A stretch of DNA of 64,000 nucleotides from Pantoea sp. At-9b (GCF_000175935.2 NC_014838.1:186001-250000), one strand, 5' to 3'; positions 1 to 9,749 are shown, counted from the stretch's first letter. Translations and numbers: made by a program. The notes: generated by a model not told the origin, from the sequence alone.

Positions 1-259
1 CATAATCAAGGATTCCGTAAACTCCTGTTCTTGCGAGATTTTCGCATGCCGTTGTTGCTTCGTGGATAGTTTCACCTGAGAAATATATATTATTAGTTGC
101 ACGGAAGACGCTCCCTTTTTTTTGAGAAAGGCATTTTTTTACCAAATATATTGATGGTATGCGAGTGAATTTGTTACTCAACAATGTGGTTGCCATAAGT
201 TTGAATGATAACTCTTTTGTAGAGTAGCGTTTATATATGTTCAGTAAGTCATATTTCAT
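1..259 (-). CDS. carD: CarD-like proline dehydrogenase, N-terminal part (cut by window edge)
   Basis: The frame starts at the ATG at 259 and stays open to the window edge (86 codons). The N-terminal half is not distinctive, but the last residues (FSGETIHEATTACENLARTG then ILDY) fit the start of the proline dehydrogenase barrel, where a GET...A...G...LDY pattern is typical. It follows carA-carB-carC in the same order as in Pectobacterium and Serratia, where CarD oxidises L-proline to pyrroline-5-carboxylate to feed CarB. The start at 259 is preferred because GGAG and AAGG lie just upstream; an in-frame ATG at 274 is possible. Without the rest of the protein, the family call rests on a short stretch plus context. 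Confidence 0.72.
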   Translation of the reverse strand, partial: MKYDLLNIYKRYSTKELSFKLMATTLLSNKFTRIPSIYLVKKCLSQKKGSVFRATNNIYFSGETIHEATTACENLARTGVYGILDY

Positions 260-276
260 TTTTCCCTTCTCCATGG

Positions 277-298
277 ATGCCGGGAGCTAGCCCGGCAT
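277..298. other. Perfect hairpin between carC and carD
   Basis: ATGCCGGG and CCCGGCAT form an 8-bp perfect stem around a 6-base loop. It lies after the carC stop and just before the carD ribosome binding site. In the transcribed (minus) direction no T-run follows, so it is more likely an mRNA-stabilising or translation-tuning element than a terminator. Confidence 0.5.
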
Positions 299-306
299 TA
301 TTTTGG

Positions 307-1137
<831 letters not shown>

Positions 1138-1899
1138 TTATTCTCCTTGATACTTTACTTTAAGTACTTTACAGAAATGTTTCTGAGCATCTCTTGCCTG
1201 GAATGAGGCTGTATGTACTGATTTAGATGTCTCCTTTATGGCATCCAATAATTCAATGAAATTCCTGTTAATGGATGTCTTCGTGTTAATGAAAGCAGTT
1301 CTTGGGAATTTTGCCATGGCTCGAGCTTCCTGAATTGCTTCATGAAGCAAAGTATCTTTGTCGACAACTTTATTGACGAGATGATAATTAGAACAAGTTT
1401 GAGCATCCAGACTTTTACACTGATAAATAATTTCTTGCATCAGAGCGAAACCATGTGTAAATCTCAGAATGGCAGCACCCACAGAACAACCTATTCCATG
1501 TTGTAGTTCAGGCATTATTAAAGAGGCGTCTGCTGACATTAACCGTTGATCAAACATCATTGCAAACTGGAAGCCCATTCCAATTGCATAACCATCGATG
1601 GCTGCAACTGTAGGCTTTGTAACTTTCAGAACAGATTGATATAATTCTATGACACGATCAATCCAGTTCTCAATCTCGACTGTCCGAGAAAGAAATTTAA
1701 CTTCATTAAAATCTCCTCCTGCAGAAAATGATCGCCCCTCACCTCCATATAAAATAACTGCACCAATCATGGGATCGGAATTTGCACGACTCAGCGCTTC
1801 CTTTATCTGCTCCTCAAGTTCAAAACTGAATGGATTGTGTTTGTTTTCTGCGTTAAGTGTTATAACTCTTATTTCATCATGATCTGTCTCTAGTATCAT
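1138..1899 (-). CDS. carB: Carboxymethylproline synthase CarB (crotonase family)
   Basis: 253 residues, crotonase superfamily. CarB joins malonyl-CoA and pyrroline-5-carboxylate (after decarboxylation) into (2S,5S)-carboxymethylproline, the substrate of CarA. The oxyanion-hole residues Gly62 (SAGGDF) and Met108 (GYAIGMGF) and the catalytic Glu131 (MPELQHG) fall at the same numbers as in Pectobacterium CarB. The ATG at 1899 is preceded by AGTGAGG, 7 nt after the stop of the full-length carA frame at 1907. That spacing supports 1907 as the ancestral carA end. No damage is visible. Confidence 0.94.
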   Translation of the reverse strand: MILETDHDEIRVITLNAENKHNPFSFELEEQIKEALSRANSDPMIGAVILYGGEGRSFSAGGDFNEVKFLSRTVEIENWIDRVIELYQSVLKVTKPTVAAIDGYAIGMGFQFAMMFDQRLMSADASLIMPELQHGIGCSVGAAILRFTHGFALMQEIIYQCKSLDAQTCSNYHLVNKVVDKDTLLHEAIQEARAMAKFPRTAFINTKTSINRNFIELLDAIKETSKSVHTASFQARDAQKHFCKVLKVKYQGE

Positions 1900-1906
1900 T
1901 TCAACC

Positions 1907-3417
1907 TCACTTCATCAATTTTAAAATTTGTGTTTTTGTCAAGTCTTCAATATTAGTATTTCCACCTATTAATGCTTTATAAATTCTGTATGTGAAACGT
2001 GATTTGAACTGATAGTTATCGATGTCCGTACCAACAATGTCAGCAAATACTCTATTAACTGAGGAACCTTCATGGATTCCAATTTTTTTCTCCAAATAAT
2101 TTCAGGCGGCAGTAATGCTAATGAGTCAGTATATTCACGTAGAATATTTTTCACTTCGTTATTTTTAATTTTAAATTCAGGAGCGAGGCTCTTGCAAAGG
2201 GTAATAAGCTTCTGGTTCCAGAAAGGGTGTCTAACTTCAATGCCGAAATGTTTAGCGCCGTTAGTTGAAAACTCACCAGTCCATCTTGTTCGATAAATTT
2301 GCGAATCCAGTAGGCTATTAGGATTGTTATATTTCTCATCAGGATTAAGTATTCCGCCGAAAAGAAGATCTGAACCATAGCCTGTTATCATACTTTTCAC
2401 TTTTCCACTGGAAAGTTTATAGATATTAAATAGTCCTGACTGGATTTCAGCTGAAAGTCCATCGAAAATTTCATTGTGAAATATTGCATTAACGATACCC
2501 TCAACAACCTCTGAGTCTGAAAGGATATGAACGTGATGGTTCGTATTCAGAGAATCGGAGACAATTTTTGAGAACTCAAATTCATTGCTAAACTCTGTTC
2601 CTATCGAGTAAGTGAAGATCTGATCAAAGTATCGGCTCGCGAGTGCAGTAATTAAACTTGAGTCCAAGCCGCCAGATAAAGGTATTCCAATGCTGGAATA
2701 TTTTTGAGAGAGATCGTTTAAGGGAGTATTTAATTTCTTATCAATAATTTCAATGGCGTCTTGTTTTTTGAGGATTAATTCTTTGCTATTTGATATTACG
2801 TTTAGGGTGTTAATGTCGCTCTGAATATAATGCTCTCTATCCCTGGATAAGATAACATATGAACCGGGTTTGAACCGTGTGGCATTCGTTACAGGGCTAT
2901 AATTATCTGGACGTAGTTCGCTTTGACAAACCAGAGATTCACATGCAAATTGTAGAGCATCTTCACCTTCTGCAAATGAAACAACTTTTAGAGTATTAGT
3001 AAGCCAGGTGAATTTCGATTCAACGAGATATGCTGTGGATAAGCCTTGAGAATCGGAAAATAAATGCAGTCTCTCATTTTTCTCCTCAATGATGAAGTTG
3101 AAATCCCCTTCGGCGAGCGTTAGAGCAGATTGGCCAAGCCGAGAATATAAAGTGATTAACAACTCAGAGTCATTAAATACGTAAGCATGAGACTCCCACA
3201 TTGAGGCAATTTCAACTAAAAAGTTTCTGTTATAAATAGACCCAATTAAATACGCAGAGTGTTTTGAATCAGTTGATACCTGAAAATTAGCTTCTGTTGA
3301 AATATAGAGCTCGCCTAAACTTAAATTTATTATATGACCACCGGGAAAAGGATGGCGTTTAAACTTGTGATTTTTTTTAGATTTAAATAGAAAGCAGAAT
3401 CCATTTTTGTTCATCAT
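1907..3417 (-). CDS. carA: Carbapenam synthetase CarA, frameshifted (asparagine-synthetase/beta-lactam-synthetase family)
   Basis: CarA closes the beta-lactam ring of carboxymethylproline using ATP. An N-terminal degenerate glutaminase-like domain is followed by a synthetase domain with the PP-loop SGGLDSS (248-254) and the catalytic pair Tyr347 and Glu382. The frame from 3417 reads correctly up to Lys444-Lys445, the family's essential lysine, then runs into 37 unrelated residues and stops at 1969. The proper ending (I-G-I-H-E-G-S-S onward, 58 residues) lies in the -1 frame and ends at 1907. Rejoined, the protein is 503 residues, the same as my recollection of Pectobacterium CarA. The break is at seven A bases (2083-2089) in zero-frame phase A AAA AAA, so it may be a sequencing error, a mutation, or -1 frameshifting. 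Confidence 0.9.
2083..2089 (-). other. A7 slippery heptamer at the carA frame break
   Basis: The zero frame reads TGG AGA AAA AAA TTG, so the heptamer is A AAA AAA in the X XXY YYZ phase used for -1 frameshifting. Slipping back one base gives AAA AAA ATT GGA, exactly the missing CarA sequence. A small hairpin (GGAATC/GGTTCC, 6-base loop) starts only 2 nt downstream, closer than usual for a stimulator, and a GGAG lies directly upstream. One extra A would also repair the gene. Confidence 0.75.
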
Positions 3418-3513
3418 GTTATGTCCATATATGATTTCAGTTTTTACAACAGTGGGTGCCGTCGTCAGATGCGCGACTAAATCAGGCGATTGAAAACTTA
3501 TTTCCTAAGAGCT

Positions 3514-3531
3514 TATGACGTCTTTGTCATA
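3514..3531. promoter_or_regulatory. Inverted repeat TATGAC-N6-GTCATA upstream of carA
   Basis: A perfect 6-bp dyad with a 6-bp spacer, about 97 bp upstream of the carA start. Size and position suit a dimeric regulator such as the neighbouring LuxR-type protein. No binding is demonstrated by sequence alone. Confidence 0.4.
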
Positions 3532-3805
3532 TATTCAATAAAAAAGTAAAAATAATCACGCTCACTTAAAAACTCTTTATAATTAATATGTTGCTTCGCC
3601 TGGTTGCTTTGTTTTTCATTGTTTTTTATTTTAAATAAATAGGCATTACTATTGTTTTAATACTTTTCCATGTGCTTTTATCCTAAGATTTTCTCTTGTT
3701 GTAAATGTTGCTACGGCAGATTCATACCTAATATTGAGTATGTGAGGTAGATGGACTTCTCTAACCGGAAGGATGGCGGTATTGAGGATGGTTCAGAAGG
3801 TTTTA

Positions 3806-3834
3806 TTGACAACGTGATGCATGAAAAATAACAT
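3806..3834 (+). promoter_or_regulatory. Sigma-70 promoter for the PAS-LuxR gene
   Basis: TTGACA (3806-3811), 17-bp spacer, TAACAT (3829-3834). Transcription would start near 3841, leaving a leader of about 115 nt before the ATG at 3957. Confidence 0.6.
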
Positions 3835-3956
3835 GGTTGTTGTTTATGAGGCTAATTATACATAGATGGGTTTTATAATTTTTTCTTTTGAATTAAATGC
3901 TTTTTTGATATGTGTAATTATGATGTGTTAATGTAACCAGGTTAGGGGTGTGATAA

Positions 3957-4676
3957 ATGGAAATTAAAGAGATGGAGTGTCTCTCACATGTACAAAATGG
4001 GAAGTATTATGATTTTCTTAAAATAATGATACCAATCTGGAATAGGTGTGATGAACCGTGGGGTGTTAAGGACGAAAGTTCAAGGTTTGTGTATGTAAAT
4101 GACTCATTTCTAAAACTACTAAATCTCCCCCTCAACTACAAGATAGCAGGTATGCTACATGAAAATATGCCATCGGAAACCGCTAAATTTGCAAGGCAAT
4201 TTCAAGAAAATGATAAATTAGTGGCAAGCACGTTGAAAAGAGTCACTTCTATCGAAACACACCCTTTTGGTGAAAGCCAAAAAATTTCAAGTTATCTTTT
4301 TGATAAAATACCATTATTTAATAAAGATAATGAATATATAGGGAATATGTTTCATGGCCGAAAATTTGAAATATTAGATATTAATTTGTTTTATACTAAT
4401 AAACTATCAGGTGCAGTGACATTTTATTCACCATCCGCGTTACTTACGGATAGAGAATGGGATGTGGTTTTTTTAAAATTGAGGGGAGAAAATAATAAGG
4501 AGATTTCACGGATACTAAAAATATCACGGAGAACTGTTGAAAAAATAATCTCCTCAATTTATGACAAATGTGAAGTAAGTTCCTGGTCAGCATTAAGGGG
4601 TTTTTTGATTAGAAATGGATACGATAATTTTATTCCAGGTAAGTTTATAAAATCACCTCGGTCATTAACTTTGTAA
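3957..4676 (+). CDS. PAS-domain LuxR-type transcriptional regulator (TraJ-like layout)
   Basis: 239 residues. The N-terminal two thirds look like a PAS sensor (WGVKDESSRFVYVNDSFLKL at about 36-55). The C-terminus is a LuxR/GerE helix-turn-helix (LTDREWDVV...NKEISRILKISRRTVEKIISSIYDK, about 163-202). There is no acyl-homoserine-lactone-binding domain, so this is not CarR. A PAS-plus-HTH protein followed by a TraY-like gene recalls the traJ-traY order of F-like plasmids. Its divergent position makes it a candidate regulator of the car genes, but that is only positional. ATG is preceded by AGGGG. Strongly AT-rich, suggesting transfer with the island. Confidence 0.75.
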   Translation: MEIKEMECLSHVQNGKYYDFLKIMIPIWNRCDEPWGVKDESSRFVYVNDSFLKLLNLPLNYKIAGMLHENMPSETAKFARQFQENDKLVASTLKRVTSIETHPFGESQKISSYLFDKIPLFNKDNEYIGNMFHGRKFEILDINLFYTNKLSGAVTFYSPSALLTDREWDVVFLKLRGENNKEISRILKISRRTVEKIISSIYDKCEVSSWSALRGFLIRNGYDNFIPGKFIKSPRSLTL

Positions 4677-4857
4677 ATCATTCCCAATAGGCCGCTTGCA
4701 TTATTATTTTATAGTCTTTTTTAAATTCAAATTTTTGTCAGTACATACTGCATTACGCATAAAACAACTTTTAAGTAAATACGTAATAAATACGTATTCC
4801 AATTATATACAGAGTCATTATTATTTTTTACTTTCAATTAACATGGAGGTTCATTGT

Positions 4858-5061
4858 ATGAGAAAAGATAAAGATGATGACTATCGGGCAGTGGCATTGT
4901 TAGTAACTTTATCACCAGAAATGAATCGTGAGCTTTCAAAGGCGGCAGAACGAAGTGGTCGTTCCAAATCAGGCGAGGCGCGGTTGCGTTTGATGGATCA
5001 TTTGACATTCTTTTCAGAGATAGCCTGTTCAGGTAAACGTTTCAGTCATAACGATAAATGA
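4858..5061 (+). CDS. TraY-like ribbon-helix-helix DNA-binding protein
   Basis: 67 residues starting at the ATG at 4858, which has an excellent GGAGG; an open frame back to 4696 has no such site. The pattern VTLSPEMNRELSKAAERSGR then SKSGEARLRLMDHL matches the TraY repeat (SGRSxxxEAxxRLxDHL), the relaxosome protein that binds oriT and activates the transfer promoter in F-like plasmids. No other tra genes or recognisable oriT are nearby, so it is a stray gene or plasmid remnant. It may also simply be an Arc-like repressor. Confidence 0.65.
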   Translation: MRKDKDDDYRAVALLVTLSPEMNRELSKAAERSGRSKSGEARLRLMDHLTFFSEIACSGKRFSHNDK

Positions 5062-5403
5062 AATAAGAATTTTGTTTTTTGCCCAATCTAGTGCTTATTC
5101 GTGTGCTGCCGCATGGTAATTTAGAGGCTATACCAGTTCATCCGTCTAGGCACGAAATCATGCGGGCGTATTAATAGTTAAATTAATCATTGTGTTAACA
5201 AATAATGGATGACTGTGCCGAGGAGTCGCTATCTCTGATATGATTTTCCTTTTTTGAAATTTAAAAATCATGTGGTATTCATTAAAGGTTGTGTAATTCA
5301 TACAATTACGCAGGTTGTATGGACGGATAATAGCCACAAGGCGTTGAGGATTGCCTAATCCGGCCACTACTGAGGAAGGGTATTGAACAAAGTCGAGTCA
5401 AAG
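5062..5403. other. Intergenic region between the TraY-like gene and mqo terminator
   Basis: About 340 bp, AT-rich on the left and closer to backbone composition on the right. A 69-codon open frame (5158-5367, minus) has no ribosome binding site and no recognisable features. This probably contains the island boundary; I see no insertion-sequence end, tRNA or direct repeat. Confidence 0.5.
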
Positions 5404-5435
5404 AAAAACCCCGCACCATCAGGTCCGGGGTTTTT
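5404..5435 (-). terminator. Rho-independent terminator of mqo (bidirectional)
   Basis: AAAAACCCCG and CGGGGTTTTT pair in a 10-bp stem with a 12-base loop, giving a T-run on both strands, right after the mqo stop. Confidence 0.85.
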
Positions 5436-5440
5436 GAGGA

Positions 5441-7093
5441 TTACAGCGCCATGTCGTGTTGTGGAGACGGTGCTGTTTTAGCCGGTGCGGCTGCCTGCGG
5501 TTGAGCGTCAGCGGCTGGCATATTGATCACCGGTGGTTTGGTGAGTTGCAGCGTCGCAGCGGTGTCATCCCACACCTGTTGCGCCAGTGCTGGATTGTCG
5601 TTCAGCTTCTGGCCGTAGGCCGGGACGATCTGATGAATCTTCTGCTGCCATTCCGGGCTGGCGAACTCGGTCGGGAACAGTTGTTTGATCACGTTGATAG
5701 CGATCGGTGCAGCGGTAGAGGCACCCGGTGAGGCACCCAGCAGCGCAGCCACGGTTTTCTGCTGATCGGTCACGATTTCCGTACCCAGCTTCAGCACACC
5801 CCCTTTCTCGGCATCTTTCTTAATGATCTGCACACGCTGACCAGCCTGAATCAGTTTCCAGTCTTCTTTCTTCGCTTCCGGGAAGTACTCTTTCAGCGCA
5901 GCAAAGCGGTCATCGTCATTCAACATCACCTGACCAATCAGGTATTTCACCAGGTCAAAGTTATCAATGCCCACGTGGGTCATCGGCATAAAGTTACTGG
6001 TGGTGGTGGTGCCCAACAGATCAAACAGCGAACCGTTTTTCAGGAACTTGGTAGAGAAAGTCGCGAACGGTCCAAACAGCACCACACGTTTGCCGTCGAG
6101 GAAACGCGCATCGAGGTGCGGTACCGACATCGGCGGTGCGCCGACAGAAGCCTGGCCGTAAACTTTTTCCAGATGACGACTGGTGATGGCCGGGTTTTCG
6201 GTCACGAGGAACGAACCACCCACCGGGAAGCCTGCGTAGTTTTCGCCTTCAGGAATACCGGTTTTCTGCAACAGCTTAAGCGCGCCACCACCGGCACCGA
6301 TAAACACGTAACGTGCGTCGATGGTGCGGTTTGCGCCACTTTTCACATCTTTGATGGTGACGTGCCAGCTGTTATCGCTGTTACGTTTGAAATCGGTCAC
6401 TTCTGACGAGGTTTCCAGCGAGAAGTTGTCGTTCTTCTTCAGGCTGCCAATCAGCTGACGGGTGATCTCACCGTAGTTCACGTCCGTACCAACCGGGGTC
6501 CAGGTTGCAGCAACTTTCTGCTGCGGATCGCGGCCTTCCATAATCAGCGGTGCCCACTGCTGAATTTGCGCGTGATCGGTAGAGAATTTCATGCCCTGGA
6601 ACAGCACGGTTTTCTGCAACGCTTCATAACGCTTCGTCAGATACTCAACGTTTTTATCGCCCCAGACAAAACTCATGTGCGGCGTCGAGTTAATAAAGTT
6701 GTGCGGATTATTTAATACGCCGCGTTTAACCTGAGAGGTCCAGAACTGACGCGAAATCATAAAGGCTTCGTTAATTTCCAGCGCTTTGCTGACGTCAATA
6801 CTGCCGTCCGGACGTTCTGGCGTGTAGTTCAGTTCCATATTGGCGGAGTGACCGGTACCGGCGTTGTTCCAGCCGTTGGAGGACTCCAGCGCTACGCCGT
6901 CCAGTTTTTCGACCATTACCTGTTTCCAGCTGGGTTGCAATTCTTCCAGCCAGGTCCCCAGAGAAGCACTCATGATGCCCCCGCCAATCAGCAGCACGTC
7001 AGTCTTTTCCGGCGTGTCAGCGGCATGGACAGCAGAGCTAACGAGTAATGCGGTGAGTGAAAGCGAGGTGATTAATTTAGTTGATTTTTTCAT
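5441..7093 (-). CDS. mqo: Malate:quinone oxidoreductase
   Basis: 550 residues from the ATG at 7093. This FAD enzyme oxidises malate to oxaloacetate and passes electrons to quinone at the inner membrane. The nucleotide-binding motif [37 protein letters not shown] and [13 protein letters not shown] are hallmarks of Mqo, and similarity to E. coli Mqo is clear throughout. An N-terminal signal-like segment ([20 protein letters not shown] ending VHA) is present, as in E. coli. The open frame extends to a TTG at 7138, but the ATG directly before the signal-like segment is better. The C-terminal Ala/Pro-rich tail is typical. Monocistronic with its own terminator. Confidence 0.95.
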   Translation of the reverse strand: MKKSTKLITSLSLTALLVSSAVHAADTPEKTDVLLIGGGIMSASLGTWLEELQPSWKQVMVEKLDGVALESSNGWNNAGTGHSANMELNYTPERPDGSIDVSKALEINEAFMISRQFWTSQVKRGVLNNPHNFINSTPHMSFVWGDKNVEYLTKRYEALQKTVLFQGMKFSTDHAQIQQWAPLIMEGRDPQQKVAATWTPVGTDVNYGEITRQLIGSLKKNDNFSLETSSEVTDFKRNSDNSWHVTIKDVKSGANRTIDARYVFIGAGGGALKLLQKTGIPEGENYAGFPVGGSFLVTENPAITSRHLEKVYGQASVGAPPMSVPHLDARFLDGKRVVLFGPFATFSTKFLKNGSLFDLLGTTTTSNFMPMTHVGIDNFDLVKYLIGQVMLNDDDRFAALKEYFPEAKKEDWKLIQAGQRVQIIKKDAEKGGVLKLGTEIVTDQQKTVAALLGASPGASTAAPIAINVIKQLFPTEFASPEWQQKIHQIVPAYGQKLNDNPALAQQVWDDTAATLQLTKPPVINMPAADAQPQAAAPAKTAPSPQHDMAL

Positions 7094-7320
7094 TGCGATA
7101 ACAACGTTTCTTGGCGATGAGTAAAAAGTTCGCAACAAATTTAAAACATTGTTATTGAAATTTTAAAATTTATTTAGTTTAAAAACTATTAAAGTAACAG
7201 GGCGGATTTATTTGGTTACAAATGTATTTTGCTATTTCCGTGCAGAATGAGCGGTTATTTTGTGTTGCGACTCACTATTTATAACCGCTATTTCAGCGTG
7301 GTCAATGGCCGGTGGCAAAA

Positions 7321-8025
7321 TTAATTTAGCTTAAGGAAGTGGTGCAGCGGCTGTATTTGTTGCCCTCCACTGTCCATATTTTCTTCGCCAAGCCAGCGTG
7401 TCATTGCCTGCTGGATGGCTGGCCATTCGCTATCAATAATCGATAGCCAGTCGGTGTCACGATTACGTTGTTTGCGCGTCATGGCCTGGCGAAAACGGCC
7501 CTCAAAGCTAAAGCCCAGACGCTCCGCAGCACGTCGCGAGGCGTGATTGGTCGAATCACAGCGCCACGCCACCCGACGATAGCCCAGCGCAAAGGCCTGA
7601 CTCAGCAGTAGATAGATGGCTTCGCTGCCCAACACGTTGCGTTGCATCAGGGGTGACCAAGTGACATGACCAATCTCCAGGGCACCGTTTTGTTGATCAA
7701 TATTGGCAAAGCACACCAGACCGACAGCCTGTTGGCTGGCATGGTTAACCACCGCATAAGAAACCAGCCCGACATCGGCCATTTTATCCCCGACCCAACG
7801 TGCCATCTCTGGCAGAGAACGGGGTTGATCTGCGCCCAGCCATGTCCAGTCACGATCGTCTTCTGCCTGTGAAAAGGCTGACAGCAGCGGTGCACAGTGC
7901 CCGGCCTGTAAAGGTTCCAGAGTACAAAAGCGGCCGGTTAAGGGGGCGATGGCTGGACGTGCAACGGGTTGCCAATGCGGCAGGGCAAAACCAACAGGTT
8001 GACCGTATTGATTGAACTGAGACAC
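7321..8025 (-). CDS. GNAT N-acetyltransferase, RimJ/RimL-like
   Basis: 234 residues. The family fold is visible: FCTLEPLQAGH at the first strand, an acidic substrate region, the acetyl-CoA segment (MQRNVLGSEAIYLLLSQAF, with an atypical R/Q-x-x-G-x-A region) and the closing motif TNHASRRAAERLGFSFEGRF, typical of RimJ/RimL-type enzymes acting on protein N-termini or small molecules. The substrate cannot be read from sequence. Stands alone between mqo and a LysR gene. Confidence 0.82.
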   Translation of the reverse strand: MSQFNQYGQPVGFALPHWQPVARPAIAPLTGRFCTLEPLQAGHCAPLLSAFSQAEDDRDWTWLGADQPRSLPEMARWVGDKMADVGLVSYAVVNHASQQAVGLVCFANIDQQNGALEIGHVTWSPLMQRNVLGSEAIYLLLSQAFALGYRRVAWRCDSTNHASRRAAERLGFSFEGRFRQAMTRKQRNRDTDWLSIIDSEWPAIQQAMTRWLGEENMDSGGQQIQPLHHFLKLN

Positions 8026-8067
8026 ACAACTTTCCTTATGTGAATGACAGATAACAGCTGCGGGTGG

Positions 8068-8949
8068 TTAGCGTACCAGATAATCGTTCACGGCTGCGGC
8101 CATCAGTTTCCCCAACAGTTGTTGCGCGGCATCAGCGCTATTCTTCTGCAACAACGCAATGCCCATATTACCGACGGCGGGCAGCGGTGCGTGAATAACC
8201 TTCAATCCCGCGGGCAGGCCGATCTGGCTGCGTAGCGTCACTCCCAGCCCGGCATGGACTGCCGCCCAGATACCACTCAGACTATGGCTGGTAAATACCA
8301 CGCGCCATGCCAGCCCGGCCTGCTCCAGTGCCGCGAGGGCACGGGTGCGCATCAGGCACGGGGCTTCGAACATCAACAGTGGTAACGGTTCACCGCGTGC
8401 CAGCAGAGCGGCCACATCGAGTTCGGGCGCGGCGATCCACGCCAGCGCGCATTGGCCGAGCAGTTGACTGGAGGCGGGCAGATTATCCCCCTGCCACAGC
8501 AAGGCCATATCCAGGCTATCCCCGGCTATCGCCTGTAACAACGGCTGGTTGCGGTCAACGCGTGCGCTAATCCGTACACCGGGATGCTGACGGCTGAAAG
8601 GACCGAGAATGCCCGGCATCAGTGACTCGCCAAAATCCTCCTGCATGCCAATGCGCACGTCACCCTGTAATAACTCACCGCGTACTGCCCGCCAGGCTTC
8701 ATCGTTCAGGCTAAGCAGACGGCGCGCGTAACTCATCAGAATCTCACCGCCGGGTGTCAGCGCCAGATGGCGGCCACGCTTTTCGACCAGCGGCGTGCCG
8801 CACTGCTGCTCCAGTTTTTTTAACTGGGCGCTGACAGCGGAAGTCGAGCGGCAAAGTTGTTGCGCCGCCAGCGCGAAGCTGCCTGTCTCAATACCTAACA
8901 CGAAGCTACGCAGTGCGTCACTGTCGAGCGCGATCGGAACCTTTGCCAT
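8068..8949 (-). CDS. LysR-family transcriptional regulator
   Basis: 293 residues. N-terminal winged HTH (about 8-67: LRSFVLGIETGSFALAAQQL...STSAVSAQLKKLEQ) and a periplasmic-binding-like effector domain. The ATG at 8949 has AAGGATGG; longer frames to 9018 lack this. Transcribed divergently from the CMD-tautomerase pair, with a TCAGGA-N7-TCCTGA repeat between them, so it probably controls those genes and itself. Effector unknown. Confidence 0.9.
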   Translation of the reverse strand: MAKVPIALDSDALRSFVLGIETGSFALAAQQLCRSTSAVSAQLKKLEQQCGTPLVEKRGRHLALTPGGEILMSYARRLLSLNDEAWRAVRGELLQGDVRIGMQEDFGESLMPGILGPFSRQHPGVRISARVDRNQPLLQAIAGDSLDMALLWQGDNLPASSQLLGQCALAWIAAPELDVAALLARGEPLPLLMFEAPCLMRTRALAALEQAGLAWRVVFTSHSLSGIWAAVHAGLGVTLRSQIGLPAGLKVIHAPLPAVGNMGIALLQKNSADAAQQLLGKLMAAAVNDYLVR

Positions 8950-8962
8950 ACCATCCTTAAAA

Positions 8963-8981
8963 TCAGGATCATGCGTCCTGA
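8963..8981. promoter_or_regulatory. Probable LysR operator
   Basis: TCAGGA-N7-TCCTGA, a perfect 6-bp inverted repeat in the 99-bp divergent region. A third copy of the half-site (TTCAGGAT) occurs at 8993-9000, consistent with the usual recognition and activation sites of LysR proteins. Confidence 0.5.
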
Positions 8982-9048
8982 ATAATATGATTTTCAGGAT
9001 TGTAGCAGCGCGCGACACTCACTGCATATTCAATCAAGGAGAAAAGTG

Positions 9049-9357
9049 ATGACGAAATCGCTCGATCGTGACTCGCTACAACGTGTCGCGCCCAAACTGG
9101 CCGAACTGACACAAGACGTGTTATTTGGCGATATCTGGCGACGGCCAGAACTCACTGCGCGCGAACGCAGTTTGATCACGCTGGCTACACTGACGGCGCT
9201 GGGACGGGTGCAACAGCTTCCCTGGCATCTACGATTTGCGGCGGAAAATGGCCTGACACGCGACGAAATAGCAGAACTCTTTACCCACCTGGCATTTTAC
9301 GCAGGCTGGCCCGCCGCCGTGGCCGCCTTAACCTGTCTTAACGAGGAGAACATCTGA
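9049..9357 (+). CDS. Carboxymuconolactone decarboxylase (CMD) family protein
   Basis: 102 residues. The fold signature is present (RERSLITLATLTALGRVQQL...HLRFAAENGLTRDEIAELFTHLAFYAGWPAA). The usual redox CxxC of the AhpD subgroup is missing, so this belongs to the decarboxylase/gamma-carboxymuconolactone-like subgroup. Start at 9049 with GGAGAA. Overlaps the next gene by one base (TGATG), so they are coupled. Together with the tautomerase this suggests modification of an aromatic or keto-acid compound. Confidence 0.85.
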   Translation: MTKSLDRDSLQRVAPKLAELTQDVLFGDIWRRPELTARERSLITLATLTALGRVQQLPWHLRFAAENGLTRDEIAELFTHLAFYAGWPAAVAALTCLNEENI

Positions 9358-9749
9358 TGCCTTTTACCCGAATTCTGGTACGCGAAGGTTGGCGTGATGA
9401 CGATTTGCAAACCTTATCCGACACGTTGCATGAGGTGTTGGTGGCGGAATTCAGCGTACCGCCAACCGATCGTTTTCAACTTATTGAGAGCCTGCCAGCG
9501 GCACGATTTATCTATGATCGCCACTATCTGAGCGGCGGGCGCAGCGACCGCTACGTGTTGTTCAGTCTGGTCGCGGGTAAATCGCGTTCGACTGAACAGA
9601 AACGGTCCTTTTACCGTGTGTTAAGTGAACGTCTGCAACAGCGGCTGGACCTCGATCCCAATGATGTGATGGTGGTGATTCAGCAAACCAGCGCCGAGGA
9701 GTGGAGCTTTAGCGGTGGAGAGATGTTTGATTTATCAATGATACAATAA
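9357..9749 (+). CDS. Tautomerase family protein
   Basis: 130 residues beginning Met-Pro, leaving Pro1 as the catalytic base after Met removal, as in 4-oxalocrotonate tautomerases. The length and the C-terminal half (DPNDVMVVIQQTSAEEWSFS) match the larger enterobacterial members. Coupled to the CMD gene and divergent from a LysR gene. Substrate not known. Confidence 0.82.
   Translation: MPFTRILVREGWRDDDLQTLSDTLHEVLVAEFSVPPTDRFQLIESLPAARFIYDRHYLSGGRSDRYVLFSLVAGKSRSTEQKRSFYRVLSERLQQRLDLDPNDVMVVIQQTSAEEWSFSGGEMFDLSMIQ

Larger units (their letters stand above)
3418..3956. other. AT-rich divergent intergenic region between carA and the LuxR-type gene
   Basis: 539 bp without a convincing gene, separating leftward carA from the rightward regulator. 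It holds an inverted repeat near carA and a strong rightward promoter (separate entries). I found no clear sigma-70 promoter for carA and no lux-box-like palindrome of the LuxR type. Confidence 0.7.

Noticed and set aside
1969..2082. The last 37 residues of the zero-frame carA product as a genuine C-terminus
   Set aside because: They have no similarity to CarA, while the -1 frame continues the family sequence to 1907, right in front of carB.
3418..3956. Lux box for quorum control of car genes
   Set aside because: No 18-20 bp palindrome of the LuxR type was found, and the neighbouring regulator has no acyl-homoserine-lactone domain.
3957..4676. CarR, the quorum regulator of Pectobacterium car genes
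   Set aside because: The N-terminus is PAS-like rather than an autoinducer-binding domain.
5158..5367. 69-codon frame on the minus strand
   Set aside because: No ribosome binding site, non-ATG start, no recognisable motif, and it runs into the mqo terminator region.
7094..7138. N-terminal extension of Mqo from a TTG start
   Set aside because: It would put 15 residues before a normal signal-like segment; the ATG at 7093 fits the family.
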